From positions 62,001-126,000 of the forward strand of contig NZ_JAJGSX010000024.1 of assembly GCF_021245725.1 (NCBI RefSeq): a stretch of DNA of 64,000 bases, read 5' to 3'. Positions 40,441-49,908 of this stretch are shown piece by piece. The notes below the pieces were generated by a model, which was given only the letters and a program-made list of their open reading frames with translations, searched no databases and had not been told where the DNA came from. Each line of letters begins with the position of its first letter. Within the stretch, counting starts at the first letter, position 1. The stretch comes from Pseudonocardia sp. TRM90224 (GTDB lineage Bacteria; Actinomycetota; Actinomycetes; Mycobacteriales; Pseudonocardiaceae). The translations under genes were made by a program, and so were the position numbers.

Positions 40441-41595
40441 TCATGAGGTCGCCGCAGCCCACTTCTCCCCGACGGCCTTCTTGGCCGCGTCGGTCTGCGC
40501 TTGCGTCGGGACCACCGGCGATCCGCTGACCGGCGGCAGCGCGCTGAGCAGCGCCGGGTCGGCCGTGCCCGCCTTCTGCATGTCGGCGAGGCGGATCGGG
40601 CGCGCCTTGCCGGCCAGCCACAGGTTCTGGCCCTCGTCGGAGTAGAGGAACTCCTGCCAGAGCCGCGCGGCGGCGGGGTGCGGCGCGTTCTTGTTGATCG
40701 CCTGCGTGTAGTAGTCGGTGAACAGCGCGTCGGTCGGGACGGCGACCTTCCACTCGAAGGCGGCCTTGTTCTTCGCCGCCTCGGCGACGTTCAGGTAGTC
40801 CCAGTCGAGCACGATCGGCGTCTGGCCGCTCTGGATCGTCGCCGAGTTCGGGTCGATCTTGAGCAGGTTCCCGCTCTTCGAGAGGTTGCCCCAGAACGTG
40901 AGACCGGGGCCGATGTCGTCGAGCGATCCACCGTTGGCCAGCGAGGCGGCCCACACCGAGGCGAAACCGGACGCGGCCTGCGTCGGGTCACCGTTGATCG
41001 CGACCTTGCCCGCGTACTCGGGCTTCGCCAGGTCGGCGATCGTCTGCGGGCAGACCGTGACCGCCGAGGCGTTGCAGCCGATGGAGAGGTAGCCGCCGTA
41101 GTCGTTGACCCAGGCGCCGTTCGCGTCCTTGTTGGCCGTGGGGATCGTGTCCCAGGTCGCCACCTTGTACGGCGCGAAGAGGTCGACGTTGCCCAGCGCG
41201 AACGACTGCCCGAGGTCGAGCACGTCGGGGGCGCGCTCCTGGGTGCCGAGCTGCTTGACGGCGTTGATCTCGTCCTGGCTGGAGCCGTCGGGGTTGGCCG
41301 ACTCGACCTTGATCCCGTACTTGTCCGAGAACGTCTTGATCAGCGCGCCGTAGTTCGCCCAGTCCGGAGGCAGCGCGATGACGTTCAGCGTGCCTTCCTC
41401 CTTGGCCGCCGCGACCAGCGCGTCCATGCCGCCGCCGGCCTGCGCCGACGTCGCGCTCGTCCAGCCGGCACCGCCGCCGCTTCCGCCTGCGGGCGCGTTC
41501 GCACCGCCACCGCCCGTGCTCACGCAACCCGCGGTGGCCACAGCCAGCACCGCGCCGATACCGGCTACCAGCGCTCGACGTCGAAATACGGTCAT
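40441..41595 (-). CDS. ABC transporter substrate-binding lipoprotein
   Basis: 384 aa. Lipoprotein signal with lipobox LAVATAGC (Cys24), then a Gly-rich linker and a periplasmic-binding-protein type 2 fold (LNVIALPPDWANY, DLGQSFALGNVDLFAPYKV, GKVAINGDPTQAASGFASVWA). Relatives bind spermidine/putrescine, iron or phosphonates; the binding-site residues were not matched, so the substrate is open. First gene of the operon SBP-perm1-perm2-ATPase. Family A copy A4 lies upstream. Confidence 0.9.
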   Translation of the reverse strand: MTVFRRRALVAGIGAVLAVATAGCVSTGGGGANAPAGGSGGGAGWTSATSAQAGGGMDALVAAAKEEGTLNVIALPPDWANYGALIKTFSDKYGIKVESANPDGSSQDEINAVKQLGTQERAPDVLDLGQSFALGNVDLFAPYKVATWDTIPTANKDANGAWVNDYGGYLSIGCNASAVTVCPQTIADLAKPEYAGKVAINGDPTQAASGFASVWAASLANGGSLDDIGPGLTFWGNLSKSGNLLKIDPNSATIQSGQTPIVLDWDYLNVAEAAKNKAAFEWKVAVPTDALFTDYYTQAINKNAPHPAAARLWQEFLYSDEGQNLWLAGKARPIRLADMQKAGTADPALLSALPPVSGSPVVPTQAQTDAAKKAVGEKWAAATS

Positions 41596-41761
41596 GCAAG
41601 AACTCCTCGGTGCGTGCGCACCGGCGTCCGCCGGGCCGGGCGAGCGTGCAGTGCGGACGTGGCTGGACCATTGCGTCTGTTTGTCGCGGGAATGTATCGC
41701 TGGTGTCAGGACATGGCGAGACTCGATCAGGTCACAACCGGGCGTGGCCGCACACGAAGTT

Positions 41762-41820
41762 CCCCACCGTTTTGGGCACATGCGCGCGATTTGGGCGCGC
41801 ATCCACCCAAAACGGTGGGG
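41762..41820. repeat. Family A palindrome, copy A4
   Basis: CCCCACCGTTTTGGG...CCCAAAACGGTGGGG; the inner stem TGCGCGC/GCGCGCA is separated from the outer one by unpaired CACA/TCCA. It is 9 bp after the stop of the EAL-like gene and 166 bp before the ABC operon (both minus), so a tandem site. Confidence 0.9.
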
Positions 41821-41828
41821 AAGTGGCG

Positions 41829-43073
41829 TCAGGCTGCGGAGGTGGCGCCGCCGCCGTTGCCGTTGCCGGTGGCCTCCTGCATGAGGTCGATCACGCGGAC
41901 GGTGCCGACGCAGACCTCGTTGTCGGCCACCAGCACGACGTCGTCGTACGTGCGGCCGCGGTCGCCGGAGAGGCAGCACTCCAGCGCGGTGCGGACGTCG
42001 GCGTCGATCGAGATGATCCGCGGGCCGTCGGCCAGCGCGAGCGCGGGCCGGTTGGCGTAGAGCGACCGGCCGAAATGCCCGGCGACGGCCATCGTGAACC
42101 GCTCGCGGTCGAGGTAGCCGACGGGCCGCTGGTGCGTGTCGACGAGAACCACGCCGCCCGCCTGCGGGTGATCGTGCAGTGCTTGGCGCACGCTCTCGGT
42201 GTTCACCATCTCCGAGAGGCACACCGCAGGCTGGGCGAGCGCGGCGAGCGTGCGCGCCGGGGGAGGCGGCGCGACGCGGGGAGCGGACGACGAACCGGCG
42301 GTTCGGCCGGCCTGCAGCAACGGCTTCGGACGGGGGACCGTTGCGTGGATGCGGGGCATGAGGTCGGGGTGCAGTGCGATCCCCTGCGTCGACGGGCGCT
42401 GGCGCATCTCCGCGATCAGCGGCCCCTGCGCCCACGGGATGCCGTGGTCGCGGACCGCCGCGAGCTCGTCGGGGTTGGTGATGCCGACCGCGGAGATCCG
42501 CACTCCGACGGCACGGCAGACGTCGCAGAGCGCCTGCACGACCGTGCGGGCGCGCGCCTCCCACGGGAGTCGCTCGACGAGGCCGGCGTCGATCTTGACG
42601 AGATCGGGCTCGAGCTCGGCGATGAGATCGAGCCCGAAGCCTCGTCCCGCGTTGTCGAAGGCGATGCCGAAGCCGTCGTCGCGCAGCTGCTCGACGGACT
42701 CCACGAACGCGTCGGGCGGAGCGGCCGAGAGTGCCGGGTTGATCTCCAGCAGCACCGGGAGCACGGGGCGGCCGTTCGCCCGCACCTCGAGCGACGAGCG
42801 CAGCTGCTTGATCCGGCGGCGGGCCGACACGACGGTGTCGGCGAGGACGTCGATGTGGACGGGAACGCTCGGGTCGTAGTCGGTCGCGTGCAGGACTGAT
42901 GCGATGGCGATGCCGGAGTCGAACTCAGCGAGCTGGCGGGTGCCCCACACGGCGTTGCGGGCTACCACCTCGGTCTGGTCGCGCGCCTGACAGCGGCGGA
43001 CCTCCATACCGACCGGTCGACCGTTGCACAGATCAAGCAACGGTTCGAACGCGAACCGGCCGACATCACTCAT
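41829..43073 (-). CDS. Degenerate EAL-domain protein with C-terminal CBS pair
   Basis: 414 aa. Residues about 5-245 follow the EAL (c-di-GMP phosphodiesterase) pattern, but the signature EAL is EVR (GMEVRR, about residue 24) and the DDFGTGYSS loop is DNAGRGFGLDL, so catalysis is unlikely. A linker of Pro/Arg follows, then two CBS-like modules (SEMVNTESVRQALHDHPQAGGVVLVD and DVRTALECCLSGDRGRTYDDVVLVAD), and a Gly/Asn-rich tail. It likely acts as a ligand sensor. ATG 43073 has GGAGGAG upstream. Confidence 0.82.
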   Translation of the reverse strand: MSDVGRFAFEPLLDLCNGRPVGMEVRRCQARDQTEVVARNAVWGTRQLAEFDSGIAIASVLHATDYDPSVPVHIDVLADTVVSARRRIKQLRSSLEVRANGRPVLPVLLEINPALSAAPPDAFVESVEQLRDDGFGIAFDNAGRGFGLDLIAELEPDLVKIDAGLVERLPWEARARTVVQALCDVCRAVGVRISAVGITNPDELAAVRDHGIPWAQGPLIAEMRQRPSTQGIALHPDLMPRIHATVPRPKPLLQAGRTAGSSSAPRVAPPPPARTLAALAQPAVCLSEMVNTESVRQALHDHPQAGGVVLVDTHQRPVGYLDRERFTMAVAGHFGRSLYANRPALALADGPRIISIDADVRTALECCLSGDRGRTYDDVVLVADNEVCVGTVRVIDLMQEATGNGNGGGATSAA

Positions 43074-43332
43074 CGTCACTCCTCCCCGAGGGTGTCGACA
43101 ACGAATGGGAGCACAGTTGCACGTGCAGGTGCATGAACGGAAGAGCAACTGTGACACGGAGCGATGAAATGGGCCATACGGGTGAGGCCGACTCGCTCAT
43201 CTGGACTTTCATCGAACTTTTCAACGTTCAACCGGACCGTTGGTAACGGATGATCTAGCGTACGGTGCGCGATCGGTTACCCGAAACGGCCCACACAGCG
43301 TGACACATCTGATAGGGCCGAACGGGCCAATC

Positions 43333-44742
<1,410 letters not shown>

Positions 44743-44869
44743 GAGGCCAGTCTTCTCCGGCCCGGGCCGGAGCGCACCGGGTAGTGAGGGCCATCGCACG
44801 ACCGGTCAGGTGACAGATGCCGCCGCGTTGCCGCTCTTCGTAGCGTCGGGCTCGAAAGGGGTGGTCGCA

Positions 44870-46036
44870 GTGGTGATCGAACTGGACGAGGTGCGGCGCT
44901 GGATCGCCGCGAACGCCCGGCCCGTCGACGCGCTCGCCGAGCTGGTCGGCGACGCGGTGGTCGTCGGGATGGGCGAGTCGACGCGGGCGGGGCACGAGGT
45001 GATGCGGGCTGCCGAGGGGATCGTCCGGCGGCTCGTGGCGGAGAAGGGCTTCCGGGCGCTCGCGATACAGGACGACGAGACGGTCTTCGGCGGGCTCGAC
45101 GCATACGTCCGCACCGGGGAGGGCGACCCGCGCAAGCTGCTCGCCGACGCGTGGCGGCCGTGGCAGAACGAGGAGCTGCTCGACGTCGTCGAGTGGATCC
45201 GCGGGTTCAACGCGGAGCACCCCGACGATCCTGTCCGGATCTTCGGGCTGACCCCGCCGGCCGCGCGGCTCGCGGACTACGACGAGGTCGCGCGGCACGT
45301 GCGCGCGGCCGCGCCGGACCGGCTCGACGAGCTGCTCGCGCACTACACGCCGATCAGGACGGCGCACGAGGTCGGGGAGCACGTGCAGATCGCGCGCGGA
45401 ACGCACCCCGGGCGGCCGTTCGTCGAGCACGCGCGGGAGGCGAGGGAGCTGGTCGGCGCGCTGCGGATCGGCGCGCGGGTGCGCGAGCTCGCCGACCTGA
45501 TCGTCGACTTCCACGCCAACAGCGTCGCCGGCGGGCTCGACTTCGACGCGGCCGCGGCCGCTGCCGCCGAAGCGCTGGTCGGCGTGCAGGAGCGGACCGG
45601 CCACAAGATCGTCTACTGGGAGGGGATCGCGCACATCGCGAACTCGCCCGCCGTCGACCTGCCGGCGATGGGCAAGAAGCTGCGCGGCGTCGGGTCGCGG
45701 TTGCGGGCGCACTTCGGCGCGGCGTACCGGAACGTCGCCATCGGGTTCGGCCACGGCCGCATCCACTACGACACCGTGCCGCCGGCGCCGCCGGAGTTCG
45801 TCGACGCGGTGCTGAGCGAGACCCCGGAGCCGTACCTGCTCGACCTGCACGCGGCCCGTCCGCCGCAGGTTGCGGAGTGGCTGCGCGGCCCGCACAAGAT
45901 GCGGATCATCGCCGGGATCTACGACTCGGCGCACGACACCGAGCACCACATGGCCACCGGCCCGCTCGACGAGTGGTTCGACGCGCTCGTCCGCATCCCG
46001 GAGATCACCCCGACCACGCCGCTCGCCCGTCCCTGA
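44870..46036 (+). CDS. Erythromycin esterase-family protein
   Basis: 388 aa. MGESTRAGHEVMRA near residue 32, ALAIQDDETVFGGLDAYVRTG, KIVYWEGIAHIANS and NVAIGFGHGRIHYDT fit the erythromycin esterase-like fold (EreA/EreB, succinoglycan synthesis protein group). In characterised esterases the first motif contains a catalytic His following GE-x-T/S; here Arg stands there. Substrate unknown. GTG 44870 (or 44873). Followed 19 bp later by the WYL gene, so probably one operon. Confidence 0.78.
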   Translation: MVIELDEVRRWIAANARPVDALAELVGDAVVVGMGESTRAGHEVMRAAEGIVRRLVAEKGFRALAIQDDETVFGGLDAYVRTGEGDPRKLLADAWRPWQNEELLDVVEWIRGFNAEHPDDPVRIFGLTPPAARLADYDEVARHVRAAAPDRLDELLAHYTPIRTAHEVGEHVQIARGTHPGRPFVEHAREARELVGALRIGARVRELADLIVDFHANSVAGGLDFDAAAAAAAEALVGVQERTGHKIVYWEGIAHIANSPAVDLPAMGKKLRGVGSRLRAHFGAAYRNVAIGFGHGRIHYDTVPPAPPEFVDAVLSETPEPYLLDLHAARPPQVAEWLRGPHKMRIIAGIYDSAHDTEHHMATGPLDEWFDALVRIPEITPTTPLARP

Positions 46037-46055
46037 CCACCGGCACGATGTCGGC

Positions 46056-46988
46056 ATGGCCGACGTCAGCAGGAGGACATTGCAGCTGCTCTCGCTGCTG
46101 CAGACCGGCCGCGGATGGGCCGGTGCGGAGCTGGCCGAGCGGCTCGCGACGAGCCCGCGGACGCTGCGGCGCGACGTGGAGCGGCTGCGCGGGCTCGGCT
46201 ACCCCGTCGAGACGCGGCCGGGGCCCGGCGGGCACTACCGGCTCGTCGCTGGCACCGCGATGCCACCGCTGCTGCTCGACGACGACGAGGCCGTCGCCGT
46301 CGCTGTGGGGCTGCGGATGGTCGCCGACGCCGGCGACGAGACCGGCGACGGTGCGCTGCGCAAGCTGGAGCAGGTGCTGCCGGCGCGGTTGCGGCGCAAG
46401 GTGGCCGCCGTCCACCACACCACGGAGACGGCGGGCGGCGGGCCGTCGGTGCCGGCCGACCTGCTCGCGCTGGTCGGGGCGGCGGCGCAGAACCACGAGC
46501 GGATGTGGTTCGACTACCGGTCGCGTGACGGCGCATCCTCGGCCCGCCGGGTGGAGCCGTACCGGCAGGTCCTCTCCCGGCGCCGCTGGTACCTGCTGGC
46601 CTGGGACCTCGACCGGGCCGAGTGGCGCACGTTCCGGCTCGACCGGATGAGCGCGGCGCGCACGACGGGCGAGCGGTTCGAGCCACGCGAGCTGCCTGCC
46701 GCGACGGCGGCGGAGTACCTCGACGCAGCCTTGAAGGCGCCGCGGCACCGCGCAGTGATCACGTTCCTGGCCCCGCTGGAGCAGGTGGCCGACCGGATCG
46801 TCGACCGCGACGGCACGCTCGAGCCGCTCGACGCCACGCGCTGCCGGCTCACGACGTGGGTCGACTCGTTCGAGTGGCTCGCCGTCACGACCGCCGTCGC
46901 CGGCATCGACTTCCGCGTCGAGGAGCCGGCGGGGTTCACCGGCTACTGCCGGGAGCTGCGCGACCGGCTCGACCGGGCGGCGCGCTGA
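46056..46988 (+). CDS. WYL-domain transcriptional regulator (HTH-11 type)
   Basis: 310 aa. N-terminal winged helix (RRTLQLLSLLQTG, LAERLATSPRTLRRDVERLRGLGYPVE, then GGHYRL wing) and a WYL domain from about residue 145 (FDYRSRDG, VEPYRQVLSRRRWYLLAWDLDRAEWRTFRLDRM). DeoR/YafY-type. Possibly controls the adjacent esterase-like gene. Family A copy A5 follows it. Confidence 0.9.
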   Translation: MADVSRRTLQLLSLLQTGRGWAGAELAERLATSPRTLRRDVERLRGLGYPVETRPGPGGHYRLVAGTAMPPLLLDDDEAVAVAVGLRMVADAGDETGDGALRKLEQVLPARLRRKVAAVHHTTETAGGGPSVPADLLALVGAAAQNHERMWFDYRSRDGASSARRVEPYRQVLSRRRWYLLAWDLDRAEWRTFRLDRMSAARTTGERFEPRELPAATAAEYLDAALKAPRHRAVITFLAPLEQVADRIVDRDGTLEPLDATRCRLTTWVDSFEWLAVTTAVAGIDFRVEEPAGFTGYCRELRDRLDRAAR

Positions 46989-47006
46989 GGAGTCCCGCTG
47001 AAACTT

Positions 47007-47065
47007 CCCCACCGTTTTGTGCACCTGCGCGCTCGAACGGCGCGCAAGTGCACAAAACGGTGGGG
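47007..47065. repeat. Family A palindrome, copy A5
   Basis: CCCCACCGTTTTGTGCAC...GTGCACAAAACGGTGGGG; inner arms TGCGCGC and GCGCGCA. The GTG/CAC inner triplet is a third subtype that keeps base pairing. Between convergent genes. Confidence 0.9.
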
Positions 47066-47074
47066 AGATTGGGG

Positions 47075-47713
47075 CTAGCGGACCACCTGGACGACGTCGC
47101 CGCGGCTCAGCGTCGCGAAGTACTTCTGCGCGGCGCCCTTCGAGAGGTGGACGCAGCCGTGCGACGGCACGCGCAGGCTGCCCTGGTGGAAGGCGATGCC
47201 GCCGTTGAAGAACACGGAGTAGGGCATCGGGGCGTTGTCGAAGATCGTGCTGCGGTGGTTCTTGCTCTTGAAGGTCACCGTGAAGGTGCCCGGCGGCGTG
47301 CGCCAGCCCTTGCGGCCGTGGGTGATCGGCACGGGGCCGTACTCGATCGCGCCGTTGCGGATCAGCCACGTCTTGTTGTCGGAGAGGTCGATGCACGCCC
47401 GTGCCGTGCTCATGCACGGTGTGCCGGCGACGCGGGTCGGGGCGGGCGGGGCGGCGGGGGCGGCGGCCGCAGGCGGGGCTGCCGCGGCAGGCGGGGCCGC
47501 AGGTAGTGGGGCCGCAGGTAGTGGGGGCGCGACGGCTGCGGGAGCGGGAGCCGCGACGTCGAGCGCGGCTGTCGCCGCCCACCCCGGCACCGCTACATCC
47601 GCTGCAACGTCCACCAGCGCTTCCGTGGTTGGTGCCGCACCGGCCGCCTCGCCGCTCATCAGGCCGACGAGGGCTACCACGGGAACGAGTGCAAGAACCC
47701 GAAAAGCACGCAT
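47075..47713 (-). CDS. Secreted L,D-transpeptidase (YkuD family)
   Basis: 212 aa. Signal peptide (ALVPVVALVGLMSG, cleavage near residue 26), an Ala/Pro-rich wall-spanning linker (about 40-90), then the YkuD domain ending with FHQGSLRVPSHGCVHLS, the HxG...SHGC active site with its Cys. It forms 3-3 crosslinks in peptidoglycan or acts as a hydrolase of the same type. ATG 47713. Convergent with the WYL gene, with A5 between. Confidence 0.88.
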   Translation of the reverse strand: MRAFRVLALVPVVALVGLMSGEAAGAAPTTEALVDVAADVAVPGWAATAALDVAAPAPAAVAPPLPAAPLPAAPPAAAAPPAAAAPAAPPAPTRVAGTPCMSTARACIDLSDNKTWLIRNGAIEYGPVPITHGRKGWRTPPGTFTVTFKSKNHRSTIFDNAPMPYSVFFNGGIAFHQGSLRVPSHGCVHLSKGAAQKYFATLSRGDVVQVVR

Positions 47714-47835
47714 TACGACCCCCGATCGTGACGCGCCGTGCTCAACGCGTCACGCGTGAGTACGGATCCTTCGAGGATCCGTGAAATCCGTGCGTCGATC
47801 AACCCCGATCGGGTGGTCCTGCATTCACGATTCGA

Positions 47836-48909
47836 TCACGGGAGCGGGGGTGCCGTGTGCTCGTCGGCGGACAGCTGCTCGTCGGAGAGGTCGAAGTCGA
47901 CCATCGCGTACTCGCGCAGCTTGGTGAGCCGGTGGTACCCGTCGATCATGCGCACGGTGCCCGACTTCGAGCGCATCACGATCGACTGCGTGGTGCAGCC
48001 GCCCGCGCGGTAGTGCACGCCGCGCAGCAGGTCGCCGTCGGTGATGCCGGTCGCGCAGAAGAAGACGTTGTCGCCGCGGACCAGATCGTCCGTCGTGAGC
48101 ACCCGTTCGAGGTCGTGACCTGCGGCGATGGCCTTCTCGCGCTCCTCGTCGTCGCGTGGCCACAATCGGCCCTGCATCGCGCCGCCCATGCACTTCATGG
48201 CAGCGGCGGTGATGATCCCCTCGGGGGTGCCGCCGACGCCGTAGAGCAGGTCGACACCGGTGTTGGGCCGGGCCGCGGAGATCGCGCCGGCGACGTCGCC
48301 GTCGGAGATGAAGTGGATCCGGGCGCCGGTGCGGCGGATCTCCTTCACCAGGTCGTCGTGCCGCGGCCGGTCGAGCACGCAGACGGTGACGTCGGTGACG
48401 TCGAGGTGCTTCGCCGCGGCGATCCGGCGGATGTTCTCCGCGACCGGCACGGTGATGTCGATGACGTCGGCGGCTTCCGGACCGACGGCAAGCTTCTCCA
48501 TGTAGAAGACGGCCGACGGGTCGAACATCGCGCCGCGCTCGGCGACCGCGAGCACCGCGACGGAGTTGGGCATGCCCTTCGCCATCAGAGTGGTGCCGTC
48601 GATCGGGTCGACGGCCACGTCGCACCACGGGCCCTCGCCGTTGCCGACCTCCTCGCCGTTGAACAGCATGGGCGCCTCGTCCTTCTCGCCCTCGCCGATC
48701 ACGACGACCCCGCGCATCGACACGGTGTGGATGAGCTGGCGCATCGCGTCGACCGCCGCGCCGTCGCCGCCGTTCTTGTCGCCGCGCCCGACCCAGCGGC
48801 CCGCCGCCATCGCGGCCGCCTCGGTGACCCTGACCAGCTCCATCGCGAGGTTCCGATCGGGCGCCTCGCGGCGGCGTTCGCCTGGTCCGTTGCCGGTCGT
48901 GGTGGTCAT
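47836..48909 (-). CDS. glpX: Fructose-1,6-bisphosphatase class II
   Basis: 357 aa. GEGEKDEAPML and DPIDGTTLMAKG (metal-binding site), YGVGGTPEGI and GATGITDGDLL-like FCATGITDGDLLRG are the GlpX/class II FBPase motifs. It is the essential gluconeogenic phosphatase (Rv1099c in M. tuberculosis). ATG 48909 has GAGGAGG upstream. Divergent from the DUF4245 gene. Confidence 0.94.
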   Translation of the reverse strand: MTTTTGNGPGERRREAPDRNLAMELVRVTEAAAMAAGRWVGRGDKNGGDGAAVDAMRQLIHTVSMRGVVVIGEGEKDEAPMLFNGEEVGNGEGPWCDVAVDPIDGTTLMAKGMPNSVAVLAVAERGAMFDPSAVFYMEKLAVGPEAADVIDITVPVAENIRRIAAAKHLDVTDVTVCVLDRPRHDDLVKEIRRTGARIHFISDGDVAGAISAARPNTGVDLLYGVGGTPEGIITAAAMKCMGGAMQGRLWPRDDEEREKAIAAGHDLERVLTTDDLVRGDNVFFCATGITDGDLLRGVHYRAGGCTTQSIVMRSKSGTVRMIDGYHRLTKLREYAMVDFDLSDEQLSADEHTAPPLP

Positions 48910-48934
48910 CGATGGCCTCCTCGGCGTGCAGCGG

Positions 48935-48955
48935 GCGTGACCGATCGGGTCACGC
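48935..48955. promoter_or_regulatory. Inverted repeat upstream of glpX and the DUF4245 gene
   Basis: GCGTGACC-gatcg-GGTCACGC, perfect 8-bp arms with a 5-bp spacer, 26 bp before glpX and 62 bp before the DUF4245 gene in the 107-bp divergent gap. Operator candidate. Confidence 0.5.
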
Positions 48956-49016
48956 CGGGATTGGCCTGATCCTGACAGATCGGACGGCGGCGGAGGATGC
49001 CTGAGACGATGGACAC

Positions 49017-49619
49017 GTGAGTGGTCCGGATCCCGCCCCGCCGTCGAAGCCGTCCCGGTCGGCCATGTCGGTGCGCGACATGCTCGTCGCCATCGGTGTG
49101 CTCGTCCTGATCGTCGGCGGGCTCGCCGGTTTGGCGCGGGCGTGCACGTTCTCGCCCACCGGTCCGACGATCGACTCCAGCCGGCTGCCCGTCGTCGACG
49201 CGCCGGCCGAGCTGCGCAGGCTCGCGCCCGTCGTCGGGTTCCAGCTGCGGGTGCCGGCGCTGCCGGCCGGCTGGCGCGCGAACTCGAGCGGGCTCGACCG
49301 GGTCGAGAGCGGCGGCAAGGTCGTCAGGGTCGGCTTCCTCACCCCGGACGGCCGGTACCTGCGGTTGTTGCAGGCCGACACGACGGAGGAGGCGCTGCTC
49401 GCCGTCGAGACCGGGGCCGAGGCCGTGCCCGGCCAGGGTGTCGTCGACGTCGACGGGCAGCAGTGGGTGCGCTACGGCACGCGCTCGGAGGAACCGATCT
49501 GGATCACCGAGGTGGCCGGTGGGAGCAAGCCGATCCGGATGCTGATCACCGGCAGCGGCAACGAGGCGGAGTACCGCACCCTGGCCGCCGCTGCCGCGTC
49601 GGGCTCGCTGGCGGGCTGA
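49017..49619 (+). CDS. DUF4245 membrane protein (Rv1100-like)
   Basis: 200 aa. One membrane segment (MLVAIGVLVLIVGGLAGLARA, about residues 22-42), followed by an extracytoplasmic domain with FQLRVPALPAGWRANSS, VGFLTPDGRYLRLLQAD and ITGSGNEAEYRTLAAA. This matches the actinobacterial DUF4245 family, adjacent to glpX also in mycobacteria. GTG 49017. Function unknown. Confidence 0.87.
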   Translation: MSGPDPAPPSKPSRSAMSVRDMLVAIGVLVLIVGGLAGLARACTFSPTGPTIDSSRLPVVDAPAELRRLAPVVGFQLRVPALPAGWRANSSGLDRVESGGKVVRVGFLTPDGRYLRLLQADTTEEALLAVETGAEAVPGQGVVDVDGQQWVRYGTRSEEPIWITEVAGGSKPIRMLITGSGNEAEYRTLAAAAASGSLAG

Positions 49620-49630
49620 CGACCAAACCT

Positions 49631-49689
49631 CCCCACCGTTTTGGGCACATGCGCGCGTTTTCAGCGCGCATCCACCCAAAACGGTGGGG
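49631..49689. repeat. Family A palindrome, copy A6
   Basis: Same subtype and orientation as A4 (TTTTGGG/CCCAAAA, loop CACA/TCCA, stem TGCGCGC/GCGCGCA). Between convergent DUF4245 and xseB, 9-11 bp from both. Confidence 0.9.
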
Positions 49690-49698
49690 AAGTTCGGG

Positions 49699-49908
49699 CT
49701 ACTCGGCGGCGTCGAGGACCTTCTGCACGCGTTCGCGGGCGCCGGCGAGCTGCTCCTCGCACCGGCGCGCGAGCGCCTCGCCCCGCTCCCACAGCGCCAC
49801 CGACTCGTCGAGCGAGAGCCCGCCGGTCTCGAGCGCGCGCACCACCTCACCGAGCTCGTCGCGGGCCTGCTCGTAGCCGAGCCCGTCGACGGCGGGCCGT
49901 TCGGTCAT
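49699..49908 (-). CDS. xseB: Exodeoxyribonuclease VII small subunit
   Basis: 69 aa, with the XseB pattern YEQARDELGEVVRALETGGLSLDESVALWERGEAL, a two-helix hairpin that binds XseA. ATG overlaps the xseA stop (ATGA). Degrades single-stranded DNA together with XseA. Confidence 0.93.
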   Translation of the reverse strand: MTERPAVDGLGYEQARDELGEVVRALETGGLSLDESVALWERGEALARRCEEQLAGARERVQKVLDAAE

